Shown here piece after piece: positions 1 through 12,540 of a DNA stretch of 64,000 bases. Source of the DNA: Ipomoea triloba. Taxonomy: Eukaryota; Streptophyta; Magnoliopsida; Solanales; Convolvulaceae. Every line of letters starts with the position of its first letter. Within the stretch, counting starts at the first letter, position 1. The DNA lies in the NCBI RefSeq assembly GCF_003576645.1, contig NC_044920.1, forward strand, positions 18,144,529 to 18,208,528, in the 5' to 3' direction. The position numbers and the translations under genes were made by a program. The notes beneath the pieces were generated by a model that saw only the letters and a program-made list of their open reading frames with translations, ran no database searches and was not told the origin of the DNA.

Positions 1-963
1 AAGTCTTTATTTGTTTTCCTCTTTGGCATACGTCACAGATTTGGTCTTTCTTGTACGTGATGTTGGGTAGACTTTTGACTAGATTTTTCGTTGCTAGCTT
101 GTTGATAGTCTTGAAGTTCAAATGACTCAACTTTTTGTGTCATTCTCAACTTGTGGTGCTTGAATTTCTTGCCATTAAGCATACAAAGGCTTTTGTCATG
201 TTCCAGTCCACAACATACATATTTTTCTTCCTTGTTCCTTCAAGTACGACTTCGCTGGTTGATTCGTTCTTCACTTGACGTTTATGTTTGAAGAATTCTA
301 CGAGGTATCCTTTGTTACAAAATTGACTTGTGTTAAACAAGTTAAATTTGAGCCTTCTACATAGGATACATCTTCGATTTCCAATCCGGTTCGTACAATT
401 GTTCCGGTTCCATTGGTTGAGCCGTATCGATCATTTCCACCGAACACAACTTTTGGTTCTTCGGTAGTTTTGAAATTTACAAGACTATATTTATTTCCAG
501 TCATGTGTCGGAACACCCGCTATCGAAGTACCAAACTTTCTGTAAATAATTTAAACATTTTTAGGTATCTAGTTTTGTTTGGGTCCTTGATTGTTAGATG
601 ATTTGTAACCATTATTAACCTTATAATCATAGCTAATTTTTGAAAATATTTTTGGTGTCGGTTTTTGAAAATTTACTCTATTCTTTGGCACTTGGGAAGT
701 ATATTGTTTTAGTCTATGAAAGGAATTAAACCTAGATTTAGACTATGGTTTAATTTCTTCAAACCAATTTTGCTTAGTGGGATAAAATCTCTCAGATTCA
801 CTGTTTGGAAATTTTTCCATTTTCCAATGTAGTTTTTGTGCACTTAACTTATTGGTATATTTCCTTTTAGGGGCAAAACTTTGCTTATTAATTGACTGCC
901 TAGGCGAAATATTACGATGTTGAGACTTCGGCCTAGCAGTATTAATTTTGGCATTTGTTTGAT
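1..963 (-). pseudogene. Copia element A, protease/integrase part (decayed)
   Basis: Minus-strand frames encode pieces of a Ty1/copia polyprotein: QICDVCQRGKQ (integrase zinc-site region) near 1-60, HMTGNKYSLVNF after the protease at about 450-515, and WYFDSGCS, the aspartic protease active site, at about 510-540. The protease motif is cut by a one-base loss before HMTG. Several stops and shifts show it is dead. The gag part of the same element lies to the right beyond 6205, and the element runs off the left edge. Confidence 0.75.
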
Positions 964-1011
964 GGATTAATATTTGATGCACCGCCGATGTTAGATGCTA
1001 TACATTGGCGG

Positions 1012-1234
1012 TAGAGTCGTCAAAACGGGCTTAGCCCGTCGAGTAAGCCAGCCTCGCCCTGCGAAAAGGGCGGGACGGATTTGATATTTTGAGCCCGTAT
1101 TTTGGCGGGCTTTTTAGCCCGCCCCGGTCTAACCTGCGGGCATGGCGGGGGCCCGCCAAATATATAATAAAAGAACTATTAAAGTAAACAAATACTAAAA
1201 TAATAAATTTATAACATTAAATAATAATAATAAT

Positions 1235-1284
<50 letters not shown>

Positions 1285-1596
1285 GTTTATAAAAAACTAG
1301 TAAATTGTATAAATGATTTGTTATTGATTTATAGATTGACACATTATGTATTTGATTATTTATTAGTTATTATTGTGTTTAAAAAAAATTACAAATGTAT
1401 TATTATATATTTAAACTATCCAAGTTATTTTAGTATACCCTTATTATATTTTTATAATAATTTTTATTTAAAGTTAAAAGTTTTAAAATTTGGCGGGCCC
1501 CCGCCAAGGCGGGGCGGGGCGGGCCGACCAACATTAGGCCCGTATTTTGGCGGGCTTTAGCGGGCCCTGCCCCGCCAGCCCGTTTCGACAGTTCTA
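1012..1596. mobile_element. GC-rich hAT-type MITE
   Basis: Terminal inverted repeats TAGAGTCGTCAAAACGGGC and (inverted right end) TAGAACTGTCGAAACGGGC. An 8-bp target duplication ATTGGCGG (1004-1011) and ATCGGCGG (1597-1604) has one mismatch. Subterminal GGGCGGGC/GCCCGCC motifs are typical of plant hAT elements. The middle is AT-rich, with a (TA)n tract at about 1240-1280, and no transposase. Confidence 0.82.
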
Positions 1597-2781
1597 ATCG
1601 GCGGTGAAGGAGAAGATGCCACATCATTAAAAAAGAAACAAAGTCAATATTGATCGGGTCTTTTTTTGTAAAATATTTAAAACTTGTATTTTATTAGGAA
1701 ACTCTTTTATTCCTATTTAAGAAAATATATCTACTTTCCTAAAATATTTATTACTTAATTAGTATATATCTAATTTCCTAAACTTTTTAAATTATTAGAT
1801 ACATTATTAATTGTTCCCAATTAGATACATTATTAATTGCATGTTCCCAAACAATTTATATATATTAATCACACGTACGGTATAATTAGTTTAAATCTCT
1901 TAAATTAATTAACATTAGTTTTGTATAAATCTCGTAATTAACAATAAATTAGTATAATTAAGAATTGAACAGACTCCTTTCAAAAAAAAAAAAAAAAACT
2001 GAACAGACTTTCTAAATTATTATATTTATAATTAAGAATTCTTTAATTTTTTTTTTGAGAAGAAGAATTCTTTAATTTTAATTATCAAAATCATCTAATT
2101 TCCTATATCTATCTAAACTCCTAAATCTATTTAAACCCCTAAACTCTTAAATTTAATTACAACCTTATTAGTCACCATTAGAAACAATTGCAACATCTTG
2201 TATGAATATATATTCATCAAAATTTAAATTTTCTCTGTCATAATATAATAATCCAATCTGTCAATCTCCTTTCTCTGTCAGAATCTTTATCAATATTCAA
2301 TTAGTAAAGATTTCTCTTCGTTAAGTTGTTTTTTATATCTATTTTTTATTGTTGAAATTCTCTTGTAAGCTTTTGATTTTTAACCTAAGCACTACTTTTT
2401 AAAAAGGTGGACAACATATGCTAAAAAGGGAGAAATTAAAAGCACATCAAATGAAGAAGAGATGAGTGATTACAATATATGTGTTTAACAACATTGTTTA
2501 TAACATTAAAATATAACTTTAATATGTGACTGATTATACTAATTTAATGTTAATTAAGAGATTTAAATAAAATTAATGTTTATGGCCGTACGTGTGATTA
2601 ATATATATAAATTGTTTGATAACAATTAATAATGTATCACACGTACTCTTTTCAATTATTAGATACATTATTAATTGTTCCTAATTACATACATTATTAA
2701 AAACAATACGTGTCATACATTAATAATGTATCTAATAATTGAAAATGTTTATGAAATTGGATATATAATAATTAAGTAATA

Positions 2782-3191
2782 GAGTTAATTTTATTTTTGG
2801 TTCTAGATTTATAGGTGATAGACCACTTTTAGTCCTTTTTTATTAGAACATCCACTTTTGGTCCTAGTATTATTGTGACATGACCATTTTTGGTCCTTCA
2901 TCAACGAAATTGTTGAAATGTCATCAAATACAAGGACATTTTGATCTTTTTTTTTTTTTTTTAATACAACGTAGATGACCCACTATATTTTTTATGTTTA
3001 TTTTTTTGAAAAAAATCTATAATTGAAGGCCGAAATGTCTTTGTAATTAACGACATTTAAACTGTTTTGTTGATAGAGGATCAAAAATGGTCATGTCACA
3101 ATAATACTATGACCAAAAGTGGATGTTCTGATAAAAAAGGACTAAAAGTGGATTGTCACATATAATCTAGGACCAAAAATGGAATTAAATC
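2782..3191. mobile_element. MULE-type MITE with 10-bp target duplication
   Basis: About 120-bp inverted ends (GAGTTAATTTTATTTTTGG on the left; inverted right end GATTTAATTCCATTTTTGG). Flanked by TTAAGTAATA at 2772-2781 and again at 3192-3201, an exact duplication. No coding capacity. Confidence 0.85.
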
Positions 3192-3234
3192 TTAAGTAAT
3201 AAATATGTTTAGGAAAGTAGATATATCTTGTTAA

Positions 3235-3308
3235 TCTATACTATATATAAAAGCAATATCCTCCTCCAAAATTTTCCCACCCAATTATAGGGGCATTTTT
3301 AGTAATTA

Positions 3309-3365
<57 letters not shown>

Positions 3366-6048
3366 TTATCCTATTATACCTATACGTAATTATGAAATTG
3401 GCAATTACATACGTTCATATGGAAATAGTTATTATATAAATAAATATATATCTTACAATACTACACATTTCTTTCCCTAATTTCATCCTAATCCCATTAT
3501 ATCCTCTTCATTAGTAATCATTATGCACTCCTTTCCATAACATAATCTTAATCCGAGTATATATTCTTCCATCTTCTTCTATTGTTGCAAAAAAAATCTT
3601 CATCCTCCGAGTATATATTCTCCCATCTTCTTCCATTGTTGCAAAAAAATTCTTCATCCTTCCCCATAATTTTTTCCCTTTTCTCGCCAAAATGAAGAAA
3701 ATAACTAGCAAACAAGGATTATCAACTATGAGTACCAAAATAGTATTCATGTTTACCAAAATACTTTTTCTCCAAAAGTAATCATTTTCGTAAGTGTTTA
3801 TGTTCACCATCTTTCTAAAATCTCTCAAAAATAATTTCTATAGTATTTGTAAATGATTGTTATTTGACTCATGACTTTATCTAATATTTGTATGTGTTTA
3901 GAGCAATCTTCATTTTCTCCATCTACGGATGCTCCTGTAATTCGGGAAAACAAATGAAGACTATTGCGGGAAGGATCTCTCCATGGTATACAGATTGCAA
4001 TGTCTGCAAACTTATATTAAATTATTTTTTTAGTTAATGAATATAAGCAAATCTTTCAAAATATCAATATTTGAAATAATTAAAATATTTTAATTATTAT
4101 ACTAATTAAGGAATTAAATAATTAATTATAATTAAGCTAATAATGAAATTAAGGAATTATTAATTAATTAATATAAGGAAATAATTCTAATTGAGTTAAT
4201 AATCAAAAATAAGAAATTAAGTAATTGAAAGTAATTATAGAGTATTTAAATGGTAATAACATTATCTTTATAATTAAAAAAATATATTTTTTTAGTTAAT
4301 GAATATAAGCAAAATTTTCAAAATATTAATATTTGAACTAAATAAAATATTTTCAAAATAATCATTATAATGATAATTAATACTATATAAAATATTTAAT
4401 AAAGAGTATTTAAATTGTAATAAAAGTGCCTTATAATAATAAAAAATTATATACAAGGGAAATGTAACTATTTTTAGAATCTTTATTCCTTATCTCTGAT
4501 TTATTTTCTGATGATTAACTTTTAGAGCAATTTTCATCTTTTCCATCTATGGATGCTCTTGTAATTCGGGAAAACAAATGAAGACTATTGCAGGAAGGAT
4601 CTCTCCTTGGTATACAGATTGTAGTGTTGCAAACGTATATTAAATTATTTTTTTAGTTAATGAATATACGCAAATGTTTCAAAATATCAATATTTATAAT
4701 AATTAAAATATTTTAATTATTATACTAATTAAGAAATTAATTATAATTAAGCTAATAATGAAATTAAGGAATTAAGAAACGTAAGGAAATAATTCTAATT
4801 AAGTTAATAATGTAAAATAAGAAATTAAGTAATTGAAAGTAATTATAGAGTATTTAAATGGTAATAAAATTATCTTTATAATTAAAAAAAATTTAGTTAA
4901 TGAATATAAGAAAATTTTTAAAAATATTAATATTTGCAATAAATAAAATATTTTCAAAATAATCATTATAATGATAATTAATACTATGTAAAATATTTAA
5001 TAAAGAGTATTTAAATGGTAATAAAAGTGCCTTATAATAAAAAAAATAAAGCATTTTTTTTTTGTTAATGAATATACAGAAAATGAAAAAATCATTGTAA
5101 AGAAAAAATATTAAATACATTTTAAAATTTAGTGTACTATAATATTATTATTAGATAGTCATTTCTTTCCTTAATTTTATTATTATACTAATTAAAGAAT
5201 TAATTAAAATTAAGCTAATAATAGAATTAATGAATTAATTAAAATAAGGAAATAATTGTAATTAAATTAATAATCAAGAATAAGAAATTGAAAGTAAATA
5301 CAAAGTATTTAAATGGTAATAAAATTATCTTTATAATGAAAAATTCATTTTTTTTAGTTAATGAATATACGCAAATCTTTCATAATATTAATATTTATAA
5401 TAAATAAAATATTTTCAAAATTATCATTATAAAGATAATTAATAATTAATAGTATCAAAAATATTTAATACAGAGAATTTAAATGGTAATAATATTGTCT
5501 TTACAATCAAAAAATCATTTTTTAATTAATGAATATACAGAAAAGCTAAAAATCGTTGTAAAGGAAAATTATTAAATAGATTTTAAAACATAGTGTACTA
5601 TAATATTATTATTAGGTAGTCATTTCCTCCCTTTTATTATAATACTAATTAAGGAATTAAGGAATTAGGAAATTAATTATAATTAAGCTAATAATGGAAT
5701 TAAGTAAGACATAGTATAGTTTTCTTTGTAATAAAAATTACAGAGTACTTAAATGGTAATAAAATTATCTTTATAATAAAAAAATCATATTAATCCTTTT
5801 AAAAATTATTTTCCCTTTTCCCATATTTATTTTAAATAATAATATAATTTCATAAATCATATTACATTTTGATTTTTCTAAAATAAATACAATAAAGTGA
5901 GTCATATATTATTGATACATTTGCATTGATCTTATAATTAAATAAATGTTACTTTCAAATATTATAATTATTTATAATTTACATTTAATTTTATTATTTA
6001 AATATATGATAAAAAATTAATCCGTGCATCGCACGGGTAATTTACTAG
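3235..6048 (+). mobile_element. Helitron (non-autonomous) with internal tandem repeats
   Basis: The 5' end TCTATACTATATATAAAAGC follows an A. The 3' end has the hairpin CCGTGCATCGCACGG, 8 bases, then CTAG followed by T: the Helitron signature of insertion between A and T with no target duplication. Joining the flanks rebuilds the foldback arm, which confirms the boundaries. Inside is AT-rich sequence with a ~620-bp direct repeat (about 3899-4520 and 4524-5150) and further partial copies. No Rep/helicase open frame remains. Confidence 0.88.
3957..4010 (+). pseudogene. Possible RPA1-like fragment inside the Helitron
   Basis: One frame reads KTIAGRISPWYTDCNVCK. It resembles the zinc-binding W-Y-x-x-C-x-x-C region of the replication protein A large subunit, a protein often carried by plant Helitrons. 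A second copy at about 4574 reads almost the same but lacks the second Cys. It is too short to be certain; it may be a chance match. Confidence 0.3.
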
Positions 6049-6205
6049 TTAGGAATAAAAGAGTTTCCTAATAAAATACAAGTTTTAAATATTTTGCAAA
6101 AAAGGACCCGGTCAATATTAACTTTGTTTTTTAATGATGTGGCATCTTTTCCTTCACCGCCGGTGTATAACATCTATACATCGGCGGTGCATCAAATATT
6201 AATCC

Positions 6206-8007
6206 TTTGTGGATTGTTGATACCAAATTCCTTGTTTCATTAATCATTATGTTGTTTTGACCTTTAACAAATTTTACTACTTGGACTTTATTACTTAAAG
6301 CAGTAGTAAAATTGGTCAATTTTTCGGAGGTTTGAGAACACAATGGATCGTAGCTAAGTCTGACTTTATCGCTTGGGGTTTTGTTATGTTTACTATTTTA
6401 TCCATTGTTTAGATGAATGAGTAAACGTGGCTATAACCTCCCTTAGGTTGTTCTCGAACTTCCGTTGATTTACACTCTTCTTGAAGACACACAATTTTGG
6501 CCTTCAATTCTTTCACCTCACACTACAAGAAAAATGCACATAGACAACGGTTAAAAACCATTGTCTTTGAGGTAAATTTTCTGTTGTTGAAGCCGGTGTT
6601 GTTGTAAGTCCCGCTCAAAGACAATGGTTTTTTACCGTTGTCTTTTCTAGAAAAGATAACAGTTTTTTAACCGTTGTCTATTGAGTGTTGTTGAAACCGG
6701 TGTTGTTGAAAGTCACGCACATAGACAACGGTTGTTAACCGTTGTCTTTTCTAGACAAGACAACGAATTTTAACCGTTGTCATTTATTTCATCTTTTTCA
6801 AGAATTAAAAGATTATTGCGCTCTTTGAGTTGAGAGTGAGTGTCCATAATGGTTTGACAATTTTTCATTAAGTGAAAAATAGATTCTCTAGAAAATGAAG
6901 AACTTACAGAGTCAAAAGATTTGGATGTTATCTCATTTTCTTCTTATTCGTGCACCATTAAGCACATGTCTTGGTAGGACGATCCATTTGAAATACTCAT
7001 GCAAAATAATGCATTTTCATCATTTGAGGTTTCACTTTCATCACTTGAAGATTGTTCTGACTCACTTGTCTCCAAGGGGTCACTAATTAAGGCTTTTCTT
7101 TTGTATTTTTTGAATCTTCTTTCTTTTGACTTGATCTCTTCCTGTGCATTTTCAAATTGATTTTTGCTCACCTTGTGATAAGGACATTCTGCCATAAAGT
7201 GTTCAAGCTTTCTACAATTATAGCATAAATTTAAATTGCTCTCTAGATTTTCTTTCCTTGGTCTTTTAGACGAACTTGTTTGGGAAAAATTCTTGTAATT
7301 GTTTTTCCTCATGAATTTCCTAACAAACAAAACAAAATTTTTGTCAAATAATAATTCACTGTTTTCTATTGACCTTGATGTAGACGGTTGTTCGAAAATC
7401 ACTAGTGCGGTATTTCTTTCTTCGCGCTCTTCTTCCGTCGTTGATTTCATTTTGAATTCATAGGCTTTTAAATCACTAAAAAGCTTATCGTTTGATTGCG
7501 TGTTTAGATCCCTATGATCTCGCATGGCCGTGACATTCATATCCCCGTTCGATGGTAGTCCGCGTAGTATCTTGAGTGAGATTTCTTTTTGATTAATGGT
7601 CTTTCCAAGATCATTAATCTCTCCCAAGATTTTGACAAATCTTACTTCTATTTCGGTAATATTCTCACCACTTAGCATTTTGAAATCCTCAAATATTTTT
7701 AATGCTATAGTGAGTTTATTATCATTCTCTTGTTCATCTCCTTCGCCTATTTCGATGAGAACTTCTCATACTTCTTTTGCGTATTTGCATTTTCGAACCA
7801 TTGTCATCAATGGCTTTGAACAAAATATCATTAGCAATATTGTTCAAGTTATTTCATGTTCTATCTTGTTTTCGTGCTCTTATCCGTATGCAAGTTGTTC
7901 GTGTTGTTCCCCTTGTCTTCAAGTCTGCTTGGACATTTATAACTTGAAAAAGTTATTTGCTTGACAGCTCTTGCGTGCATAGGGTGAAATGTCAAAAGAT
8001 ATTTATA
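6206..8007 (-). pseudogene. Copia element A, gag part with CCHC zinc knuckle
   Basis: The frame at 7678-6944 encodes a copia gag segment (GENITEIEVRFVKILGEIN, then LKILRGLPSNG) followed by the zinc knuckle CYNCRKLEHFMAECPY (spacing C-2-C-4-H-4-C) and an acidic Ser-rich linker. Upstream (7680-7980) the frame is broken. Downstream (6131-6343) a further piece, KVQVVKFVKGQNN, leads to the foldback insertion and then to the fragment at 1-963. The start of gag is not visible. Confidence 0.7.
6531..6785. mobile_element. CACTA (En/Spm-like) terminus with subterminal palindromes
   Basis: CACTACAAGAAAAATG at 6531 is a typical CACTA terminal repeat. Behind it lie four copies of an inverted motif of the form AGACAACGGTT plus AACCGTTGTCT, at about 6542, 6619, 6655 and 6722. 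I do not find the opposite terminus, so this is a truncated element or a deletion derivative. It interrupts copia A. Confidence 0.72.
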
Positions 8008-9288
8008 TGTTAAAACGGAAAGTCTGTGACTCCCCGAGTGTCGGTCTCGAAGGAGGGACGTGGAGGTGTGTCAAGCGTTCGGGAGTTTACTTGATTGGAT
8101 CATGCATATGATTTGAGTGTGGTGAAGGGTGGATTTGTGAGTGAGAGTGGTTCATTTGGTTGGTTTGAGTGCAAGAGAGTAGTAAAGTAAAAGTGATTTT
8201 GTAAATATGTAAAAGGGGTAGGGATTGGATAGTGTTCATGAATATTGCATAGTGGAGTGTCTAAGGTCAAGGATTAGGATTGCTAGGATATTGTCTATTC
8301 AAGAGTGTGTTGTCTTAGTCCTTTTCCACCTTGTGTACTAAGGCTTCTTTGACTTAGGAGTGCCTTCAAGCATCCAAAGTTCTAAGAGGAATTTCATCAA
8401 ACACTTTAGCTACACACTATCCTACTATTCTTAAGAAGTCCATAGGAACTATGATTGTGTCAAGCTTCAAATCCTAACTCTAATCAAAGACATGAAAGAG
8501 TCAAGAGCTCAATCTCTCATCTAGATTGGCCAAATCCAAACAAGATCTCATCAAAACAACAATCAATAGACAAGAATAGATAATCCATCAACACAAACTC
8601 ATAGATCCAAGATATAAAAATAAGATCATCACACAAACAATATTCAATCACACAATCCAAATCCCTAGACTAAACTAGCTACTCATAATATGAAATGCAA
8701 GCAAAAGCTAATTTAATCCAAGAACAAGATAGCTAAAATTATAGAAATGAAATAGAAATCACCTAGAGAGAAGAAAATCTTCAATCCAAGCTTGTTGTCT
8801 TGCTACAATGGAGATTGATCTAATCTAAAAAGCTAAGAAAAATGGAGAAAGTTCTCCAAAGGAAAATCTAAGAAAAGGAAAACTAAATTTTTGGGAACCT
8901 CATCTGAAAATTCATCAAAGGGGTTTAAATAGTCTCCGAAATGACAACCCTAGCTGAAATTCGCGCATCACCGTCTCCACGCCTCTCACACGCGTGTGAG
9001 CGTGCGTGGGAAGCTTCTGGAAAGTTTTCACGCCTGCTCACACGCGTGTGGCCTTCCAGTTTGGTCATCCGGGGCTCCGCTCTTGCCTGGTTTGCTCTTT
9101 AAGCTCAACTTTTGGTCCTATTTGCTCCTGGGGCTCCTGTTTTACTTCTTTTAAGCTAAAAGTAGCTTCTGTGCATCAGTTAGTGATTTCCAAGCATTTA
9201 TGAATATTATTTACCAAGTAAGGATGCTATAGACGCGATAAAACACCCTAAAATGTGCCTGAAATAAGGGTATCTCGGAGTCTTATCA
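8008..9288 (-). mobile_element. Solo LTR 1 (probably Ty3-type), minus orientation
   Basis: Starts TGTTAAAACG and ends CTTATCA on the plus strand, that is TGATAAG...TTTTAACA on the minus strand, with a TATA-like ATTTAAA at about 8926-8935. It shares both ends, several internal blocks and a promoter-side hairpin (8977-9009) with solo LTR 2 at 17729. No matching 5-bp flanks were found (TTATA against TTGCC), so the outer boundary or history is uncertain. No coding capacity. Confidence 0.6.
8977..9050 (-). repeat. Paired hairpins upstream of the LTR 1 TATA box
   Basis: 8977-9009 has outer arms CCACGC and GCGTGG around the perfect palindrome CTCACACGCGTGTGAG (8985-9000). A second, shorter palindrome, CACACGCGTGTG, is at 9039-9050. 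The core contains ACGCGT. The same layout occurs in LTR 2 at 18649-18734. Confidence 0.8.
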
Positions 9289-9409
9289 TTGCCTGTTGTG
9301 GATTTTTTAAATCTTTCATCCACTTGATCTAATAGCTCTTGCTAGCTTGATCTGCAACATTTAATGACCTTGGTAACTTTTGTAAGATAATTTTGAATTT
9401 TGCTTCCTT
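9289..9409 (-). pseudogene. Coding-like remnant between solo LTR 1 and copia C
   Basis: When copia C is removed, this piece joins 13489-13690 through the TCCTT target duplication. The joined minus-strand frame stays open from before 13650 through SRRLSEEIRKQNSKL to a stop. It probably belongs to copia A or a related element; I do not recognise the domain. Confidence 0.4.
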
Positions 9410-9547
9410 GATGAGAGCAATAGTATTGTATTATAATTACTCAATCACAATGATACAGATTACAAGTATATATAGGAGGAGAATCATAGATAGATTAGGA
9501 AAGTGACCCATGGTATGACTCAACTACATAGAGTCCTAATACCCTCC

Positions 9548-11217
9548 TCAAGTAGAGGGTACACTAGTAACCTGTAGCTTGTTTCTCAAAAAGGAAAATC
9601 TTGACCCTGAAAGGGGTTCAGTAAGGATGTCAGCAAGTTGATCTTTGGTGGAGATAAAGTTCACTTGAATGTCTCCTGCAGCAACCTTGTCCCTCACAAA
9701 GTGATAGTCAATTTTCATGTGCTTTGTGCGGTCATGAAAAATTGGATTAACACACATATATGTGGTACCAAGGTTGTCACATCAAAGCTTAGGTACTGAA
9801 ACTTTGAGAGCTCCTATCTCAAGCAGAAGAGAAAGTATCAATATAACTTCAGCACAGACATCAGCTAGAGCTTTGTATTCAGCCTCGGTGGAGGATCTAG
9901 CAACTGTCCTTTGTTTCTTGCAAACCCAAGACACTAGATTTTTTCTAAGAAACACGGTATAACCACTGGTGGACTTTCTATCTTTAGGAGAGCCAGCAAA
10001 GTCAGAATCAGAGAATGCATGCAAGTCATTTGAGCTAGACTTCCTTATTCGCAGTATTAGAGAGAGAGTCCCTTTAACATACCTTAGCACGCGTTTCGGT
10101 TGCTCCCAGTGGGTGATAGTCGGAGCATACATGTGTTGACAGAGGAGATTAACTGCGTAGGATAAATCTAGCCTTGTAACAGTTAAATATTGTAAAGAAC
10201 CTACTAAGCTTCGGTACCCAGTGGGATCATCATATAAATCTATACAGGAAGAAGTATGGCTCGAAACAGATATAGGAGTAGCAAAAGGCTTACAGTCTGT
10301 CATACCAACACGTTTTAAAATGTCTGTCATGTATCTACGTTGAGAAAGTAGAATACCATCATCACACTTGATGGTTTCAATCCCAAGAAAAAACCTAAGC
10401 TCCCCAAGATCTCTAATTTTGAAAGCAGTAGATAGTTTAGACAGCAGAGTATTAACCATAGTCATATCATTCCCCATAATAAGAATATCATCCACATAGA
10501 TCAGTAAGTAAACAGTAGCAGAATCTTGAGAGAAATAAAACAGAGAAACATCAGTTTTGGAAGCTTTAGAACCAACAAACAAAAGGAAAGTATGCAGACG
10601 ATTGAACCAGGCTCTCGGAGCTTGTTTTAAGCCATACAAGGATCCCTTTAATACACATACATGATTGGGAAACTAAGTATCAACATAACTTGGATGCTGA
10701 CGCATATACACAGTATCACTCAACGTACCATTCAAGAACGCATTATGAACATCCAATTGTCTGACAAACCAACCGGTAAAGAGAGCCAGAGACAGAAGTA
10801 ACCTGACAGTGGTAGGTTTTACCAGTAGACTGAAAGTGTCAAAGAAGTCTTGTCCTGGAACCTGATTAAACCCTTTAGCCACAACCTTGGCTTTGTGCCG
10901 GTGCGAAAAACCCATTTGCAGCCAATAACATTCAGGACGGGTTCGGAGGGAACGAGACACCAAGTCTGATTATGCATGAGAGCATTAAATTCCTGATCCA
11001 TTGCATCCCGCCACTCAGGATGCTTGGTTACCTGCGAATAACACGTGGGATCAGTGGGGCAAACCTGTACGGTCAAACCTGCAATGGGGGGACGAGATTT
11101 GCTTCTGGTTGCTATGGCATGAGTCCGCTCAGTCGGGCGCGTAGATTTCCCACGTGGACGGCCACGGGGGCGCTTTTCAAGAACCATAGGACCTGTGGAG
11201 GAAGAGCACGGGAGCAA
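9548..11217 (-). pseudogene. Copia C reverse transcriptase and RNase H
   Basis: Frames at 11217-10819, 10963-10673, 10639-9782 and 9757-9548 give WKWVF-like [51 protein letters not shown], then YVDDILIMGND with the catalytic YVDD, and the RNase H blocks FSDSDFAGSPKDRKSTSGY and SSTEAEYKALADVCAE. Small frameshifts separate the segments, so no full polyprotein can be made. Confidence 0.85.
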
Positions 11218-11299
11218 TACAGACTCAGCCCAAGGACGGGAAATGGTGTCCGGAGGAGCCTACAAAGCAGTCTTAGCAGCAAATGGAAAACTCATCTCA

Positions 11300-12540
11300 T
11301 CAAACCGAACATGTCTGCACACATATCTTATAAGTCAGTAAATCCATGCACCTATACCCCCTAAACGAGTCAGGATAACCAAGGAAGACACAGGGAGACG
11401 ACTTGTAAGACATTTTGTGGCGATTGTAAGGACGCAAGTGCGGATAGCACAGACAGCAAAAAAAACAAAGAAAAGAATAGGAGGGAGGAGATTTGTGTAA
11501 CAAAGAATGAGAACTTGTATTCCGTAGAACAGACGAAGGCAGTTTATTGATGAGAACAACAACAGTCTCAAATGCGTAATGCCAAAAACGAGAGGGAACA
11601 AAGGCATGAGCCATGATGGCAAGGCCAATTTCAACAACATGCCTATGTTTTCTTTCGACACGACCATTCTGTTCATGAGTATAAGCACATGACTGCCTAT
11701 GATTAATACCAAGTTACACAAAAGTAGAATGCAGTTTCTTATACTCAGCACCTAAGTCAGATTGAATGGATTTGATTTTACGATTGAAAGAACGTTCTAC
11801 TAGACAACGAAAACGATCAAAGATAGCATATATATCAGACTTGAGTTTCATAGGAAAATACCAAGTAAAGCGAGAATAGTCATCCACAAAAAGAGCAAAA
11901 TATCGATAACCATCGGAGAAAAACACAGGAGCTGCCCCCAAGATGTTAGTATAGACTAAATCTAGAACACCCGAACTAACAGACTCAACACGTGGTAATG
12001 GAAAACGCGCAGATTTACCCATTTGACATGCAAAACACTAGCTAGAAGTATAACGAATACTTTTAATAGACTCACTAACCGAATAGGACTGAAGGACACG
12101 ACTAAGAACACGCTGGTGTAGATGACCAAGACGATCATGCCACGTAGAAGGCGAAACACGCACATACATAAACGCGGAAGGAAAAGGACGAGGAATCGGC
12201 AAGGTGTAGAGCTCACCAGAACTATTGCCCCGTAGGAGGATTTCCTTGGTCTGAATATCTTTCACAACAAAAAACGAAGGGTGAAACTCAAAAAAGACAT
12301 TATTATTAGACGCAAAACGCTGAACATATAATAAAGAGGTAGATAGCTTAAGAACATGCAAAATGTTAGACAAACTAAGCAACCTAGAGGGTGTAGATAG
12401 GGGGACATAGCCAACATGACTAATAGATAATTGCGTACCATCACCGACACGAAGAGTGTCACTACCATTATACTCGTCTGAACCGGATAGGGTTGCTATA
12501 TCAGGAGTGGCATGATGGGTCACACCCGTGTCACGCCTGT
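11300..12540 (-). pseudogene. Copia C protease and integrase
   Basis: DTGVTHHATPD near 12530 is the protease site. WHDRLGHLHQRV and CFACQMGK form the integrase zinc site. The core follows in LVYTNILGAAPVFFSDGY and IQSDLGAEY. The first catalytic Asp of the DDE triad is Asn here (TNILG where the family has D). A stop lies before CFACQ and there are frameshifts near 11715 and 11600. The C-terminal part includes FLGYPDSFRGYRCMD. Confidence 0.78.

Larger units (their letters stand above)
964..6205. mobile_element. Foldback-type TIR element with very long arms, host to three other insertions
   Basis: Both ends read GGATTAATATTTGATGCACC inwards. The inverted arms can be followed for roughly 550 bp: left arm 964-1011 and 1605-~1965; right arm ~2530-2781, 3202-3234 and 6049-6205. 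Removing the nested hAT MITE, MULE MITE and Helitron leaves about 1.4 kb with no gene. It sits inside copia A; flanks ATCCACAAA and ATCAAACAA on the minus strand might be a worn 9-bp target duplication, which would suggest the Mutator superfamily, but this is unproven. Confidence 0.75.
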
